Positions 35,584 through 43,703 of a stretch of 64,000 nucleotides of DNA are shown piece after piece. Source of the DNA: CAWIVH01 sp963839475 (lineage in GTDB: Bacteria; Acidobacteriota; UBA6911); the NCBI GenBank assembly GCA_963839475.1, contig CAWIVH010000001.1:558001-622000 (forward strand), read 5' to 3'. The notes below the pieces were generated by a model. It saw only the letters and a list, made by a program, of their open reading frames with translations. It was not told the DNA's origin and did no database searches. The first letter of the stretch is position 1; each line of letters opens with the position of its first letter. The position numbers were made by a program, and so were the translations under genes.

Positions 35584-37698
35584 TCATAGCAAAGGATGCA
35601 ATCCCTCGTGCTTCACCTTCCAGCCGGAAGCAGGGAATCCTGGTGCTGCAATGCCCGGTCCGCCCTGCCAGCCTGAAGCCATCATCGCAGTAGCCGCGAG
35701 CAATCCGCCATTGGCAGGTAGGTATAAAGGAAGGTTGGGCCGCTGATAGACATGGCCGTTCGGCAGCCAGAGATTTTTGGGTGTATCCATCATGAGTGCC
35801 TGCAGCGCCAGTCCAGGCTCACCCAACCGGGCAGCCGTCATCGCAACCATGGGATAGTCCCAACCCCAGGTATCCTCCCAGCGCCAGACATCCAGCACCT
35901 TTTTCAGAGTTGCCCTCATCACTCGGGGATCGACCATTTCACCGGGCAGCACCCCCAGCGCGGCCAGCATGGAAGGGTGGTCACGGTTGCGCTCTGAGAA
36001 GGTCTGCGGGCAGTTTTCATGAGCGAGGTAGAGTCCATTCTTGACTGGAAGCGGCGCGAGCTGTGTTCGTACGCGTTCCCAACCCGAGTCAGCACTGAGA
36101 CCGAGCCTTTGCCTCCAGCGCTGTGCTGTTGCCAGCCCATAATTCCAGTATTCCAACTCAAAAGTCGGATTCCAGGTTTCTCGCGGAGGGTGGTTTTCCT
36201 GGGCCGGAATGACCGGCGGGCCAAGAGTAAACCGGCCGGATCTTTCATCCATCGCCGCAAAAGAGGCCATGAAATCGGCCGATTCAAATACGATCTCGCG
36301 GTAACGCTCCAGGGTGGCCTTATTGGGGTGCGATCGGTAGCAGAGCTCCGCATAGGCAATCGGATGAGGCTGCTGCCAGATCAGGAGAGGCCCGATGCCC
36401 GAGGGGCTGTCCCTTCCCTCCGGCCCGATCATCTTGGGCCAGCGCGCGCCCGCATAACCCTGGTCACGGGCTTTTTTTCGTGCTTCCGGGAGAATATCTT
36501 GATACCAGCGAAGGCTCTTTTCCAGCAGGTGTATTCGCCCCCACAAGGCGAAATGAGCCGCGTGCCACCAGTGCATTTCCAGATGTAACTTCCCATACCA
36601 GCTGTTACAGGTGAGGCCGGTCTCCTGCGGCGGAACGCTCCCCGAGCATTGAATGGCCGTAAGGTACTGCGAAAGAATCACCCTTCGCTCCAATTCGGGA
36701 GCGCGCGCGTCCGTGCTTTCCGAAAGGTCAAGAGCCCCTCCACTGGACCAAAATCCTCGCCAGTGCCCGGCAGTTGCCCGAATGGCAGATCGAGTCGAAG
36801 GGAATGAGTCCGCCGCTTCGCGTTGAGAAAACCCGAAGACCAATTCCAAAAATGGGGCCTGAGCAGGCTTGAAGACGAACCGGTGGGGAGCCGCCTGAAC
36901 CAGGTCGCCGTCCCGGTCCGAACCAACCCCTGCAAAGTAACGGTCGCTGTCCAAGCGCCGTTCGATCTCCCATCGCCTCCTGGTACGCCGGCGAAGGTGG
37001 CTGGAATGACGATCGGTTCGATCCCAATCGGCGGCGGTCATTCCGGCCGAACCGTATGGGAATTCCAGAGTCACGGAAAGCTGCTTCGACTGGATCAAGG
37101 GTGACTCAATCCTCACTGCCAGCAGATCCAGGACGGGATGACAGGCAGTCTCGACCTTGACGGGAATCCCCCTCAGCTTGAAACGGCTGGTCAGGCAGCC
37201 CGACCAGAGATCGAGGACCTGGTCCCCGAAACCCAGCTCAGCAGCCGCCGGAGGCACGCCATCCAACAGAAGTCCGACCCGGCCGAGGTGCAGCCGGTGC
37301 GGATTCTCTCGAAGCCAGTCGTAGAGTTCCTGCTGTCCCTGGGCGCTGGTCGCGTAGCCCACTTGCCGGCCTCGCGTTTCGTAAGCGGTCAATCGGAAAT
37401 CACCGAGCGCTTTTCCCGCAGGCAGAGGAAAACTGTGCCATCCCCACTGGGACTGCGTGCACAACGGGATTCCTCCTTCGTAAAGCGCTGGAAAAGTCTG
37501 CAGGCCTGTAAGGTCGGCGGTGAATGCAAACTCCCCATTTCCGACTGAAAGGGGAGAACGGGCATCAAAACCTTTTAGGACCGGATTGTGCCGGCGCACC
37601 AATGCCTCTCGCCGGATGGAGCCGGAAGCCCAGGACGATGATGCCGCCGCCAAGCCGACGGGCACAGCCGCCAGAAAACCTCTCCGGTTCATAATCAT
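35584..37698 (-). CDS. Exported putative six-hairpin glycoside hydrolase (GH65/GH95-like)
   Basis: A 704-residue exported protein with a Tat-like signal NRRGFLAAVPVG. SVGNGEFAFTADLTGLQTF and GTQSQWGWHSF-type segments near the N-terminus (about 50-90) are typical of a protein group annotated as glycosidases with an N-terminal beta-sandwich and a C-terminal (alpha/alpha)6 barrel. Barrel-like helices with WYGKLHLEMHWWHAAHF and PHPIAYAELCYR and a C-terminal TWGWDYPMVAMTAARLG support this. I cannot assign a CAZy family or catalytic residues with confidence. Two ATGs (37698 and 37692) are possible. It is convergent with the IclR gene (23 bp between stops). Confidence 0.72.
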   Translation of the reverse strand: MIMNRRGFLAAVPVGLAAASSSWASGSIRREALVRRHNPVLKGFDARSPLSVGNGEFAFTADLTGLQTFPALYEGGIPLCTQSQWGWHSFPLPAGKALGDFRLTAYETRGRQVGYATSAQGQQELYDWLRENPHRLHLGRVGLLLDGVPPAAAELGFGDQVLDLWSGCLTSRFKLRGIPVKVETACHPVLDLLAVRIESPLIQSKQLSVTLEFPYGSAGMTAADWDRTDRHSSHLRRRTRRRWEIERRLDSDRYFAGVGSDRDGDLVQAAPHRFVFKPAQAPFLELVFGFSQREAADSFPSTRSAIRATAGHWRGFWSSGGALDLSESTDARAPELERRVILSQYLTAIQCSGSVPPQETGLTCNSWYGKLHLEMHWWHAAHFALWGRIHLLEKSLRWYQDILPEARKKARDQGYAGARWPKMIGPEGRDSPSGIGPLLIWQQPHPIAYAELCYRSHPNKATLERYREIVFESADFMASFAAMDERSGRFTLGPPVIPAQENHPPRETWNPTFELEYWNYGLATAQRWRQRLGLSADSGWERVRTQLAPLPVKNGLYLAHENCPQTFSERNRDHPSMLAALGVLPGEMVDPRVMRATLKKVLDVWRWEDTWGWDYPMVAMTAARLGEPGLALQALMMDTPKNLWLPNGHVYQRPNLPLYLPANGGLLAATAMMASGWQGGPGIAAPGFPASGWKVKHEGLHPLL

Positions 37699-37821
37699 AG
37701 TCGATCCGGCGCGTGAACCTGGCATAGATCCCCTCCGTTTTTTGGCTCCGCCAATATAAACTAGGAATCATGGATTCTGTTTGTTTTTGACGATTTGAAG
37801 GATTTTGAAAGGAGCACTTTC

Positions 37822-38403
37822 ATGGCAGCCGTCCCTTCCACCATGCTGGCGTTGGAAACGCCTTCCCCGGATTTCAATTTGCCCGATGTAGTCTCGGGCA
37901 GGAAGATCACCCTTGCCTCCACCGCAGGCCCGCGCGGATTGCTGGTGATGTTCATTTCCCGTCATTGTCCTTACGTGCAACATGTCAAACATGAGCTGGC
38001 AAAACTAGGAAAAGACTATGAAGGGAAAGGCGTGGGCATGGTTGCCATCTGCAGCAACGACATCGTGAATTACCCGGCGGACGCCCCCTCCAGGCTCAAA
38101 GAGCTTGCGGAGGAAATGGGATTTGTCTTCCCGGTATGCTATGACGAAAGCCAGGAAACCGCGCAGGCATTCACGGCCGCCTGCACGCCTGATTTCTTCC
38201 TGTTTGATGGTCGGCGCAAACTGGTCTATCGCGGGCAGCTGGACGACAGTCGTCCTGGAAACGGAAAGCCGGTCACCGGCAGAGACATCCGCTCAGCCCT
38301 GGACGCGCTGCTGTCAGGCCGGGCCATCAGCCCGGAACAGAGGCCCAGCCTGGGATGCAACATCAAGTGGAAGGCTGGTAACGAGCCTGCCTACTACAAA
38401 TAG
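37822..38403 (+). CDS. Thioredoxin-fold redoxin (AhpC/TSA-like, PRX-like)
   Basis: A 193-residue redoxin. Its strand-helix MFISRHCPYVQHVKHEL carries a single peroxidatic-type Cys49 followed by Pro-Tyr rather than a CxxC pair. The second Cys121 (AACTPDFFLF) precedes the cis-proline loop TPDF. This is the arrangement of one-domain peroxiredoxin-like proteins often paired with AhpE/TlpA-type functions. No signal peptide is present, so it is cytoplasmic. The ATG at 37822 follows AAAGGAGC. The stop codon abuts directly on dispersed repeat copy 3. It is probably a thiol peroxidase or redox carrier. Confidence 0.85.
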   Translation: MAAVPSTMLALETPSPDFNLPDVVSGRKITLASTAGPRGLLVMFISRHCPYVQHVKHELAKLGKDYEGKGVGMVAICSNDIVNYPADAPSRLKELAEEMGFVFPVCYDESQETAQAFTAACTPDFFLFDGRRKLVYRGQLDDSRPGNGKPVTGRDIRSALDALLSGRAISPEQRPSLGCNIKWKAGNEPAYYK

Positions 38404-38517
38404 AACCACGAAGACCTTGAAGACTGCAAAGAACTATAAACAAAACCTTTGCGGTCTTTGCCTCAATTGCATAATTCCCGCCATGCGCACGTCCAAGTTC
38501 CTATTCTCAATAGACCA
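38404..38517 (+). repeat. Dispersed intergenic repeat, copy 3
   Basis: Begins at the first base after the redoxin stop codon. Its left part is an inverted repeat (GACTGCAAAG 38422-38431 with CTTTGCGGTC 38448-38457). Its right part keeps the conserved tail (ATTCCCGCCATGCGCACGTC, then CAAGTTCCTATTCTCAATA). Here the element is shorter than copies 1 and 2. It lies between the 3' ends of two convergent genes. Confidence 0.72.
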
Positions 38518-38557
38518 CGCCGGCGTGGCAGGAGCTTCGCGGTTAAACGAAATCAGG

Positions 38558-39631
38558 CTATCCGAGCTTGGCGGGAATCTCGGTCATAGGCCCCATCCAC
38601 TGCAACTCGCGATCGATATCGGGGTGGAGCTGGTATTTTTTCCGCACTTCGGCAACCTTTTCACCGCGAATGTCGATCTTGGACAAGTCATTCTGCCCCA
38701 ACCCGGCCTGGGCGCAGAATCCCAGGTATCCGACCCAATCGGGATCGATCCCCATCGCTTCGACACCGACGCGATCGGCGGCTACGTAGTCGGTGGAGGC
38801 TATCGCGATTCGCGAAGGCACCGGGTTGCCCGAATTGGGCCCGTTTCCTTCCATCCCCTCATAACCGTCGATGACGGTTGCGCCGAAAAACGGGCGCATT
38901 TTCTGAGCGGTTAGCATGATGTCCACATGGGTTTGACGAACGCCGCCATGATAAATGCGCTTGTCGTTCCAGCGCCTGGTCTCCTTGCGGGGACTGTGCA
39001 GCGGGGCTCCGAGCGCCATGTTCTTGATCGACATGGTGGCGACAACCGTGTTGTGGGTTTTCATGGCCGCCGAACAGATCACGTACGCATCCGGGTCCAG
39101 CAGCCTCGCCGCAAGCCTGACCGGCACCACATGGAGATCGGCGTTCAGGATCGCGCCCGTGACGTATCGGCCTTCCTCATTGAGGTCGATGAGACTTACA
39201 GCCAAAGGCTTGTGCTCGGGGACCACAAGGCCATATTTGAAATTATCATACCCCTCCGTAGTGTAACCGGCGGATGCTTCCGCAATCATGACGGGGCCTT
39301 TGAACCGCGGTGCGAGGAAATCGAGGATGCCATGCAGCGTATCCACGTGAGTTGAGGCGAGCTGGTTCACCGTATTGACGATGTTCGGCTTGATTACTAC
39401 GCACTTCTTGGTCTTGAGTACGGGGAGGATTTGATCCTCGATCGCGGCGAGCGCATCCGAAATGTTTTTGCGGCGGATTTCCCCCTTGACCAGAGAGACG
39501 GTCGACCTTGGCTCATACATTCCGATCGGCGCCGGCTTTCCCGGCATTTGTTGAGCCTGCAGAAAACGGGTGGCGGCTGTCATCCCGGCTGCGGTCCAGA
39601 TAAATCCTCTGCGTGTAAGTTTATGTTCCAT
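38558..39631 (-). CDS. DUF362-domain protein, Tat-exported
   Basis: A 357-residue protein of the DUF362 family with a twin-arginine signal (TRRGFIWTAAG). Recognisable stretches are VVIKPNIVN, MIAEASAGYTTEGY, CSAAMKTHNTVVATMSIKN and the C-terminal ASTDYVAADRVGVEAMGIDP. Many DUF362 proteins carry a ferredoxin domain at one end; this one has no CxxCxxC cluster, so it would not bind a 4Fe-4S cluster by itself. Function is unknown. It is divergent from the Fe-S aldo/keto reductase, sharing a 65 bp promoter gap, which hints that the two work together. Confidence 0.88.
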   Translation of the reverse strand: MEHKLTRRGFIWTAAGMTAATRFLQAQQMPGKPAPIGMYEPRSTVSLVKGEIRRKNISDALAAIEDQILPVLKTKKCVVIKPNIVNTVNQLASTHVDTLHGILDFLAPRFKGPVMIAEASAGYTTEGYDNFKYGLVVPEHKPLAVSLIDLNEEGRYVTGAILNADLHVVPVRLAARLLDPDAYVICSAAMKTHNTVVATMSIKNMALGAPLHSPRKETRRWNDKRIYHGGVRQTHVDIMLTAQKMRPFFGATVIDGYEGMEGNGPNSGNPVPSRIAIASTDYVAADRVGVEAMGIDPDWVGYLGFCAQAGLGQNDLSKIDIRGEKVAEVRKKYQLHPDIDRELQWMGPMTEIPAKLG

Positions 39632-39696
39632 TTTCAGGCCCCTTCGACATATAAAGTTACCCGGATAGGTTAATAATATTTACTAGCGGGGACAAT

Positions 39697-40872
39697 ATGA
39701 AAAACAGATCATCTCGACGCTCTTTTATAGCCGCCAGCCTGGTAATCCCGGCCGCGGCTGCCGCCTCCACCTCTCGCATCGCCGCCCCGGATAACGGAGC
39801 GCCCGGTTTTCCGCAGGCCTCGAAGGGCAATCTGGCCTATCGCGTCATAGGTAAGACCGGTCTCAAGGTCACGTCCGTGGGATTTGGCTGCATGATCACC
39901 TCGGATCAGAGCGTGATTGAAAAGGCAGCCGACCTCGGCATCAATTATTTCGACACCGCCCGGGTTTACTCCCAGGGCAACAACGAGCGCATGGTGGGCG
40001 CCGCACTCAAAGGGAAGCGCGACAAAGTCGTGCTTTCGAGCAAGAGCGGAGCAGAAAAAAAACAGGAAGCCATGACCAATCTGGAAACCAGCCTGAAGGA
40101 ACTCAACACCGACCACCTCGACATCTGGTATCTCCACGGCAAAAGCAAACCTGAGCAGATAACGGATGAGTGGCTGGAGGCTCAGGCCGAAGCCAAGAAG
40201 CAGGGGAAGATCCGGTTTTCAGGCGTGAGCACCCATGGCGGCCAGCCCGACATCATCCGGACGGTGGTAAGCAAGAAAGACCAGATCGACGTTGTCCTGG
40301 TGGCCCACAATTTCTCCATGGATCCCGCGATCATGGCGGCTGTCGAGAGCGCGCACCAGGCCGGCGTCGGCGTGGTGGCCATGAAGGTCATGGCGGGCGG
40401 ATTCCGGCAGGTCAAGCCCGGGCAGAAACTGCACGACACTCTGAAGCGCGAAGGTGCCATGCTGGCGGCGCTCAAGTGGGTCCTGAAAAGCCCGGCGGTT
40501 CACACCACCATCCCCAGTATCACCGACATGGATCAGCTCGACGAGAACATGAAAGCTATGTCCGAGGCCTTCAGCGAAAAAGACAAGACTATTCTGGCAG
40601 CACATCTCGAATACATCCGGCCGCTCTACTGCCGGACCTGCGGTTCATGCTCCGGCGCTTGCCCCAAGGGTCTGCCCGTGGCCGACATGCTTCGCTTCCT
40701 GAGCTATGCCGACGGCTACGGGGAATTCACGCTCGCAAGAGAGAATTACCTCACCCTGCCAGCCCCTATCCGGGAAGTGCGCTGCGACCAGTGCGCGGGA
40801 TGCACTATCAGCTGCCCGAACGGCGTGCGAGTGGCAGAGCGTTTGGTGCGAGCCCAGGAGTTGTTCGCATGA
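39697..40872 (+). CDS. Tat-exported aldo/keto reductase with two C-terminal 4Fe-4S motifs
   Basis: A 391-residue protein. Twin-arginine signal SRRSFIAAS (6-14) leads into an aldo/keto reductase TIM barrel. The catalytic tetrad is complete: Asp86 and Tyr91 (FDTARVYS), Lys116 and His147. The C-terminal extension (about 310-391) holds two cysteine clusters, CRTCGSCSGACP and CDQCAGCTISCP, matching ferredoxin-type 4Fe-4S binding. This combination occurs in exported AKR-Fe/S proteins of unknown physiological substrate. It overlaps the next start by 4 bp (ATGA). An alternative plus-strand frame covering this region is a shadow. Confidence 0.92.
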   Translation: MKNRSSRRSFIAASLVIPAAAAASTSRIAAPDNGAPGFPQASKGNLAYRVIGKTGLKVTSVGFGCMITSDQSVIEKAADLGINYFDTARVYSQGNNERMVGAALKGKRDKVVLSSKSGAEKKQEAMTNLETSLKELNTDHLDIWYLHGKSKPEQITDEWLEAQAEAKKQGKIRFSGVSTHGGQPDIIRTVVSKKDQIDVVLVAHNFSMDPAIMAAVESAHQAGVGVVAMKVMAGGFRQVKPGQKLHDTLKREGAMLAALKWVLKSPAVHTTIPSITDMDQLDENMKAMSEAFSEKDKTILAAHLEYIRPLYCRTCGSCSGACPKGLPVADMLRFLSYADGYGEFTLARENYLTLPAPIREVRCDQCAGCTISCPNGVRVAERLVRAQELFA

Positions 40873-41702
40873 GGATCCTGATCGTCGTGGCATTTTTAAT
40901 CTCGACTTGCGCTCCAGCCATGGCCCAGGCTCCGGACTGCAATCTGGCGCCAGGATGGAAACAGCAGGGCGCCGCGCGGGAGTACGTCGCGGACACCCTT
41001 TTCGAATACATGGATGGAAATGCGGAAGGGTACCTCATTTATCGCCTGGTCAAGATGAATGGAGTGACCTGCAAGAACGGCGAGGACACCATCCTGGTCG
41101 ACGTGTACGAAATGGCCGATGCGGAGTCCGCCTACGGCATTTACTGCGCCAACCGTGATGCAAGGCAGCCAATCGCAGCTATCGGCATGGGAGGCCAGGT
41201 AACCAACCGGCGCGCGCTATTCGCCAAGGACAAATATTACGTGGAATTCGCGGCCAATCCGATCAAAGACCACAGCGCCAACCTGCAGGCGTTCGCTGTC
41301 TCCTTCGAAAAACGGATCTCCGGCCGGACCAGTCCTCCGGATGCCATTGACTGGTTCCCCAAAGAGAAGCTGACGCCGAACTCGGTCCGCCTGATTCCGG
41401 AAAGCGTCCTGGGGATCCGGCTGCTGAAAAGGGGCTATGTCGGCGTTTACGAATTCGGCAAAGGCTTCCTCATCCCTGAAGAAACCCCTGCCTCTGCTGC
41501 GCTGGTGATGGGAAAGCTCAAGGACCGCATCGGCCAGACAACTGCCGTTTCCATCGGTGACGAAGGATTCACCGGCACTGATAAATATCTCGACGGGCTT
41601 ACGGTTTTCCGCAAAGGCCGCTATATCGGAGGCTATGCCAACTTGAAGGGTGGCTACGATGCCCAGGCGGAAGCCAAAGCCCTGGCCGCCGCAATTCGAT
41701 GA
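40869..41702 (+). CDS. DUF6599-like exported protein
   Basis: A 277-residue protein beginning with a signal peptide (about 1-20, ending MAQA). The segment LFEYMDGNAEGYLIYRLV near residues 43-60 and the ending EAKALAAAIR resemble DUF6599 proteins of Acidobacteria. The core is a mixed alpha/beta region without Cys clusters or catalytic motif that I recognise. The ATG overlaps the stop of the aldo/keto reductase, so the two are translationally coupled. It may act as a partner or lid for the exported reductase, but that is inference. The longer open frame reaching back to 40170 is rejected because it would translate the reductase out of frame. Confidence 0.72.
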   Translation: MRILIVVAFLISTCAPAMAQAPDCNLAPGWKQQGAAREYVADTLFEYMDGNAEGYLIYRLVKMNGVTCKNGEDTILVDVYEMADAESAYGIYCANRDARQPIAAIGMGGQVTNRRALFAKDKYYVEFAANPIKDHSANLQAFAVSFEKRISGRTSPPDAIDWFPKEKLTPNSVRLIPESVLGIRLLKRGYVGVYEFGKGFLIPEETPASAALVMGKLKDRIGQTTAVSIGDEGFTGTDKYLDGLTVFRKGRYIGGYANLKGGYDAQAEAKALAAAIR

Positions 41703-41717
41703 GCGGCCAGCAGAGGC

Positions 41718-43466
41718 TCAATCCGCAGGTTCGTGGAAACCGGGGAGATCCCCCGGTTTCCCTGCCCGCTTCAAATCTCCCGCCGATGGCCGGATCATTG
41801 AATGCTTGGCAGCAACCGAAGCCGCAGCAACCATAGCGAGAGTCGCTCCCAGATAAAGCACCCACAGGCAGGCCAATACCCACGCGGTCAGAAATTCCGG
41901 TTTGTTGACTGCAAGACGGAACAAGACCGAATTCAGCCCGATTTGAGCATATGCTGCCGGCCGAAAACCCGGCAGCGCCCCGCTGGCATTGTGGGCCAAC
42001 AGCCCGCTGTAATATGGGATCAGGAGGAAGTGAACGGTATATAGGTCGAGAAGTGCAAAAAGTCCGGCGACGACTGGAAGTACTGCCGGTCGGACTCTCT
42101 CTTTCAACAAAGCAAATATGCCGAGCGTTACCAGGACAAGCTCGGGAACAACCAGGCAGTACAGGTACCAGCCCTGGCACGCAGATTGCCCCGAAGCGGT
42201 GAACGCAATCAGAATGTAGTACGCCATAGCCAGAGCAAAGAAAAAATAGAACAGAAGCATCAAGCCGAGGTCTTCCCAGCGGACGATGGGCTTGTTTTTT
42301 TTCCGTCTGAAGCGTAAACCCAGCACCCCAATCCCGGCCATTGCCAGGATGCATACCAGGAAGGCCAGGCGATAGATCCAGGTTCGAACCTGAAGGAAGC
42401 TCCAGTTTCCGAACCAGATATGTGTGAAAAAAGTGGTCTCAAAAGCCTGGAACCAGCGAACGCGCGCGACATTTTCTAGCAGAGAAAACATGCCGGCCTG
42501 CTTCAGCTGCGCATCGAACATGTGGCCGGATAAGGATCCGGTCAACTGGATGTTCCGCCAGTACCACCCGCCCGAAACCAGACATGCCGCCAGAAAGGCG
42601 GCTGCTGCCCAGGCTGCGATCTGTTTGCGCCTTCCCGGCAAGGTGATCCAGCACCAGCAAAGAAGAAGCGAAAGAACCGGCGCGACAGCCAGGAAATAGG
42701 CCTTGGTGAGCAAGCCCAAGCCCAGCAGTATCCCAGCCAGGATAACAAGTCGACCATTTTCCTTGGCTCTGATAAGACGCAGGCAGCAATAGACAATCCC
42801 GGTGTATATCGGAATCGCGAGGCTTTCATTTCCCACGCGCGCTATATTGATCATCAGTTCGGGTATCACTGCCAAAACCGCAACCAGCTGAAAGCTCACA
42901 GTATCCGCCCCAAAAACCAGGCGGGCAGTGGCAAATCCCAAGGGAATCACCAGGGAGGTCAGAAGCACGCTCATGAGGCGCAAAATGTATATCCGCTCTG
43001 CCAGCGGTCTTTCCACGAGCATTTTGTGCGGGAGATAAAGCAGAAGATAGTAGAGGGGCGGCTGCTGAGCCTCATAGAGTCGAAAGGGGCTTTGGGCATC
43101 TTGCCGAGGCTCATCCCGGCGCAGCTCTTTGAAGCGGCCTTCGCGGGACAGACGCTCGGCTTGGGGCATCGTCCAATACGCGTCATGGGTCACCAGCGAG
43201 GGAAATTCCAGGCGAAGGACCCATGGTGCCGGAACCAGATTTAGAGAATGTTCGATTTCCGCTGACACAGGTTCGGAGCTCAGCGGGAGCCGGCCGTGGG
43301 TCTCCAGGAAATCGATGTAGCCATAATGTGCCCACTCGTCGAATCCTTCCCAGATCGGAGTGAAGCCTGAGTAAAAAGCCCCGCGCAGAACAAAGCAAAG
43401 CCAGACCAGCCCAATCAGCCTGGCCCGTGATCCCAGCAGATTCTTCCTCGACCATGCAGACAGCAT
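41718..43466 (-). CDS. GT-C-type membrane glycosyltransferase (GT39/DUF2142-like)
   Basis: A 582-residue membrane protein with about 11-13 hydrophobic segments. GFDEWAHYGYIDFLETHGRLP-type N-terminal loop (about 42-60, acidic DE) and EAQQPPLYYLLLY (about 155-170) are hallmarks of lipid-phosphate sugar-dependent GT-C enzymes (GT39 or DUF2142). These move mannose or another sugar from a polyprenyl carrier to an external acceptor. Start at ATG 43466 is preferred, as AGGGG stands 5-9 bp upstream; a longer form from 43496 is possible. The gene is separated by a divergent promoter region from the sigma54 regulator. Confidence 0.8.
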   Translation of the reverse strand: MLSAWSRKNLLGSRARLIGLVWLCFVLRGAFYSGFTPIWEGFDEWAHYGYIDFLETHGRLPLSSEPVSAEIEHSLNLVPAPWVLRLEFPSLVTHDAYWTMPQAERLSREGRFKELRRDEPRQDAQSPFRLYEAQQPPLYYLLLYLPHKMLVERPLAERIYILRLMSVLLTSLVIPLGFATARLVFGADTVSFQLVAVLAVIPELMINIARVGNESLAIPIYTGIVYCCLRLIRAKENGRLVILAGILLGLGLLTKAYFLAVAPVLSLLLCWCWITLPGRRKQIAAWAAAAFLAACLVSGGWYWRNIQLTGSLSGHMFDAQLKQAGMFSLLENVARVRWFQAFETTFFTHIWFGNWSFLQVRTWIYRLAFLVCILAMAGIGVLGLRFRRKKNKPIVRWEDLGLMLLFYFFFALAMAYYILIAFTASGQSACQGWYLYCLVVPELVLVTLGIFALLKERVRPAVLPVVAGLFALLDLYTVHFLLIPYYSGLLAHNASGALPGFRPAAYAQIGLNSVLFRLAVNKPEFLTAWVLACLWVLYLGATLAMVAAASVAAKHSMIRPSAGDLKRAGKPGDLPGFHEPAD

Positions 43467-43581
43467 CGTGCCCCTGAGGAAAAAGTACCGTGCCACCGCG
43501 CCTCACGTTCATTCCAAAGGCTCGTAGCCTGGAATGCAAGCGGAAACTTGTGTTTTTCGGAGAGTATGGCCGCATAGTCTT

Positions 43582-43663
43582 TTTTAACCACAAAGAGCGC
43601 GAAGACTATAACTTATTTTAAATCAATTATTTGTTATCTTCGCGATCTTCGTGGTTATTAAAA
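43582..43663. repeat. Long imperfect inverted repeat between divergent genes
   Basis: Left arm TTTTAACCACAAAGAGCG..., 43582-43612, pairs with the right arm 43633-43663 (...CGTGGTTATTAAAA) over about 30 bp with few mismatches and a 20 bp AT-rich centre. It shares words with the left part of the dispersed repeat (AACCACGAAG, GAAGAC, CTTCG) but lacks the conserved tail. It sits upstream of both flanking genes, so it is not a simple terminator. Confidence 0.65.
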
Positions 43664-43703
43664 CTCATAGGGTGCCGGGGCCGGGCTGCGATATCCTCAT
43701 GGA

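Noticed and set aside
40170..41702. Long plus-strand frame reaching into the aldo/keto reductase
   Set aside because: Its first ~230 codons translate the reductase out of frame; the real gene begins at the signal peptide ATG 40869, with a 4 bp overlap.
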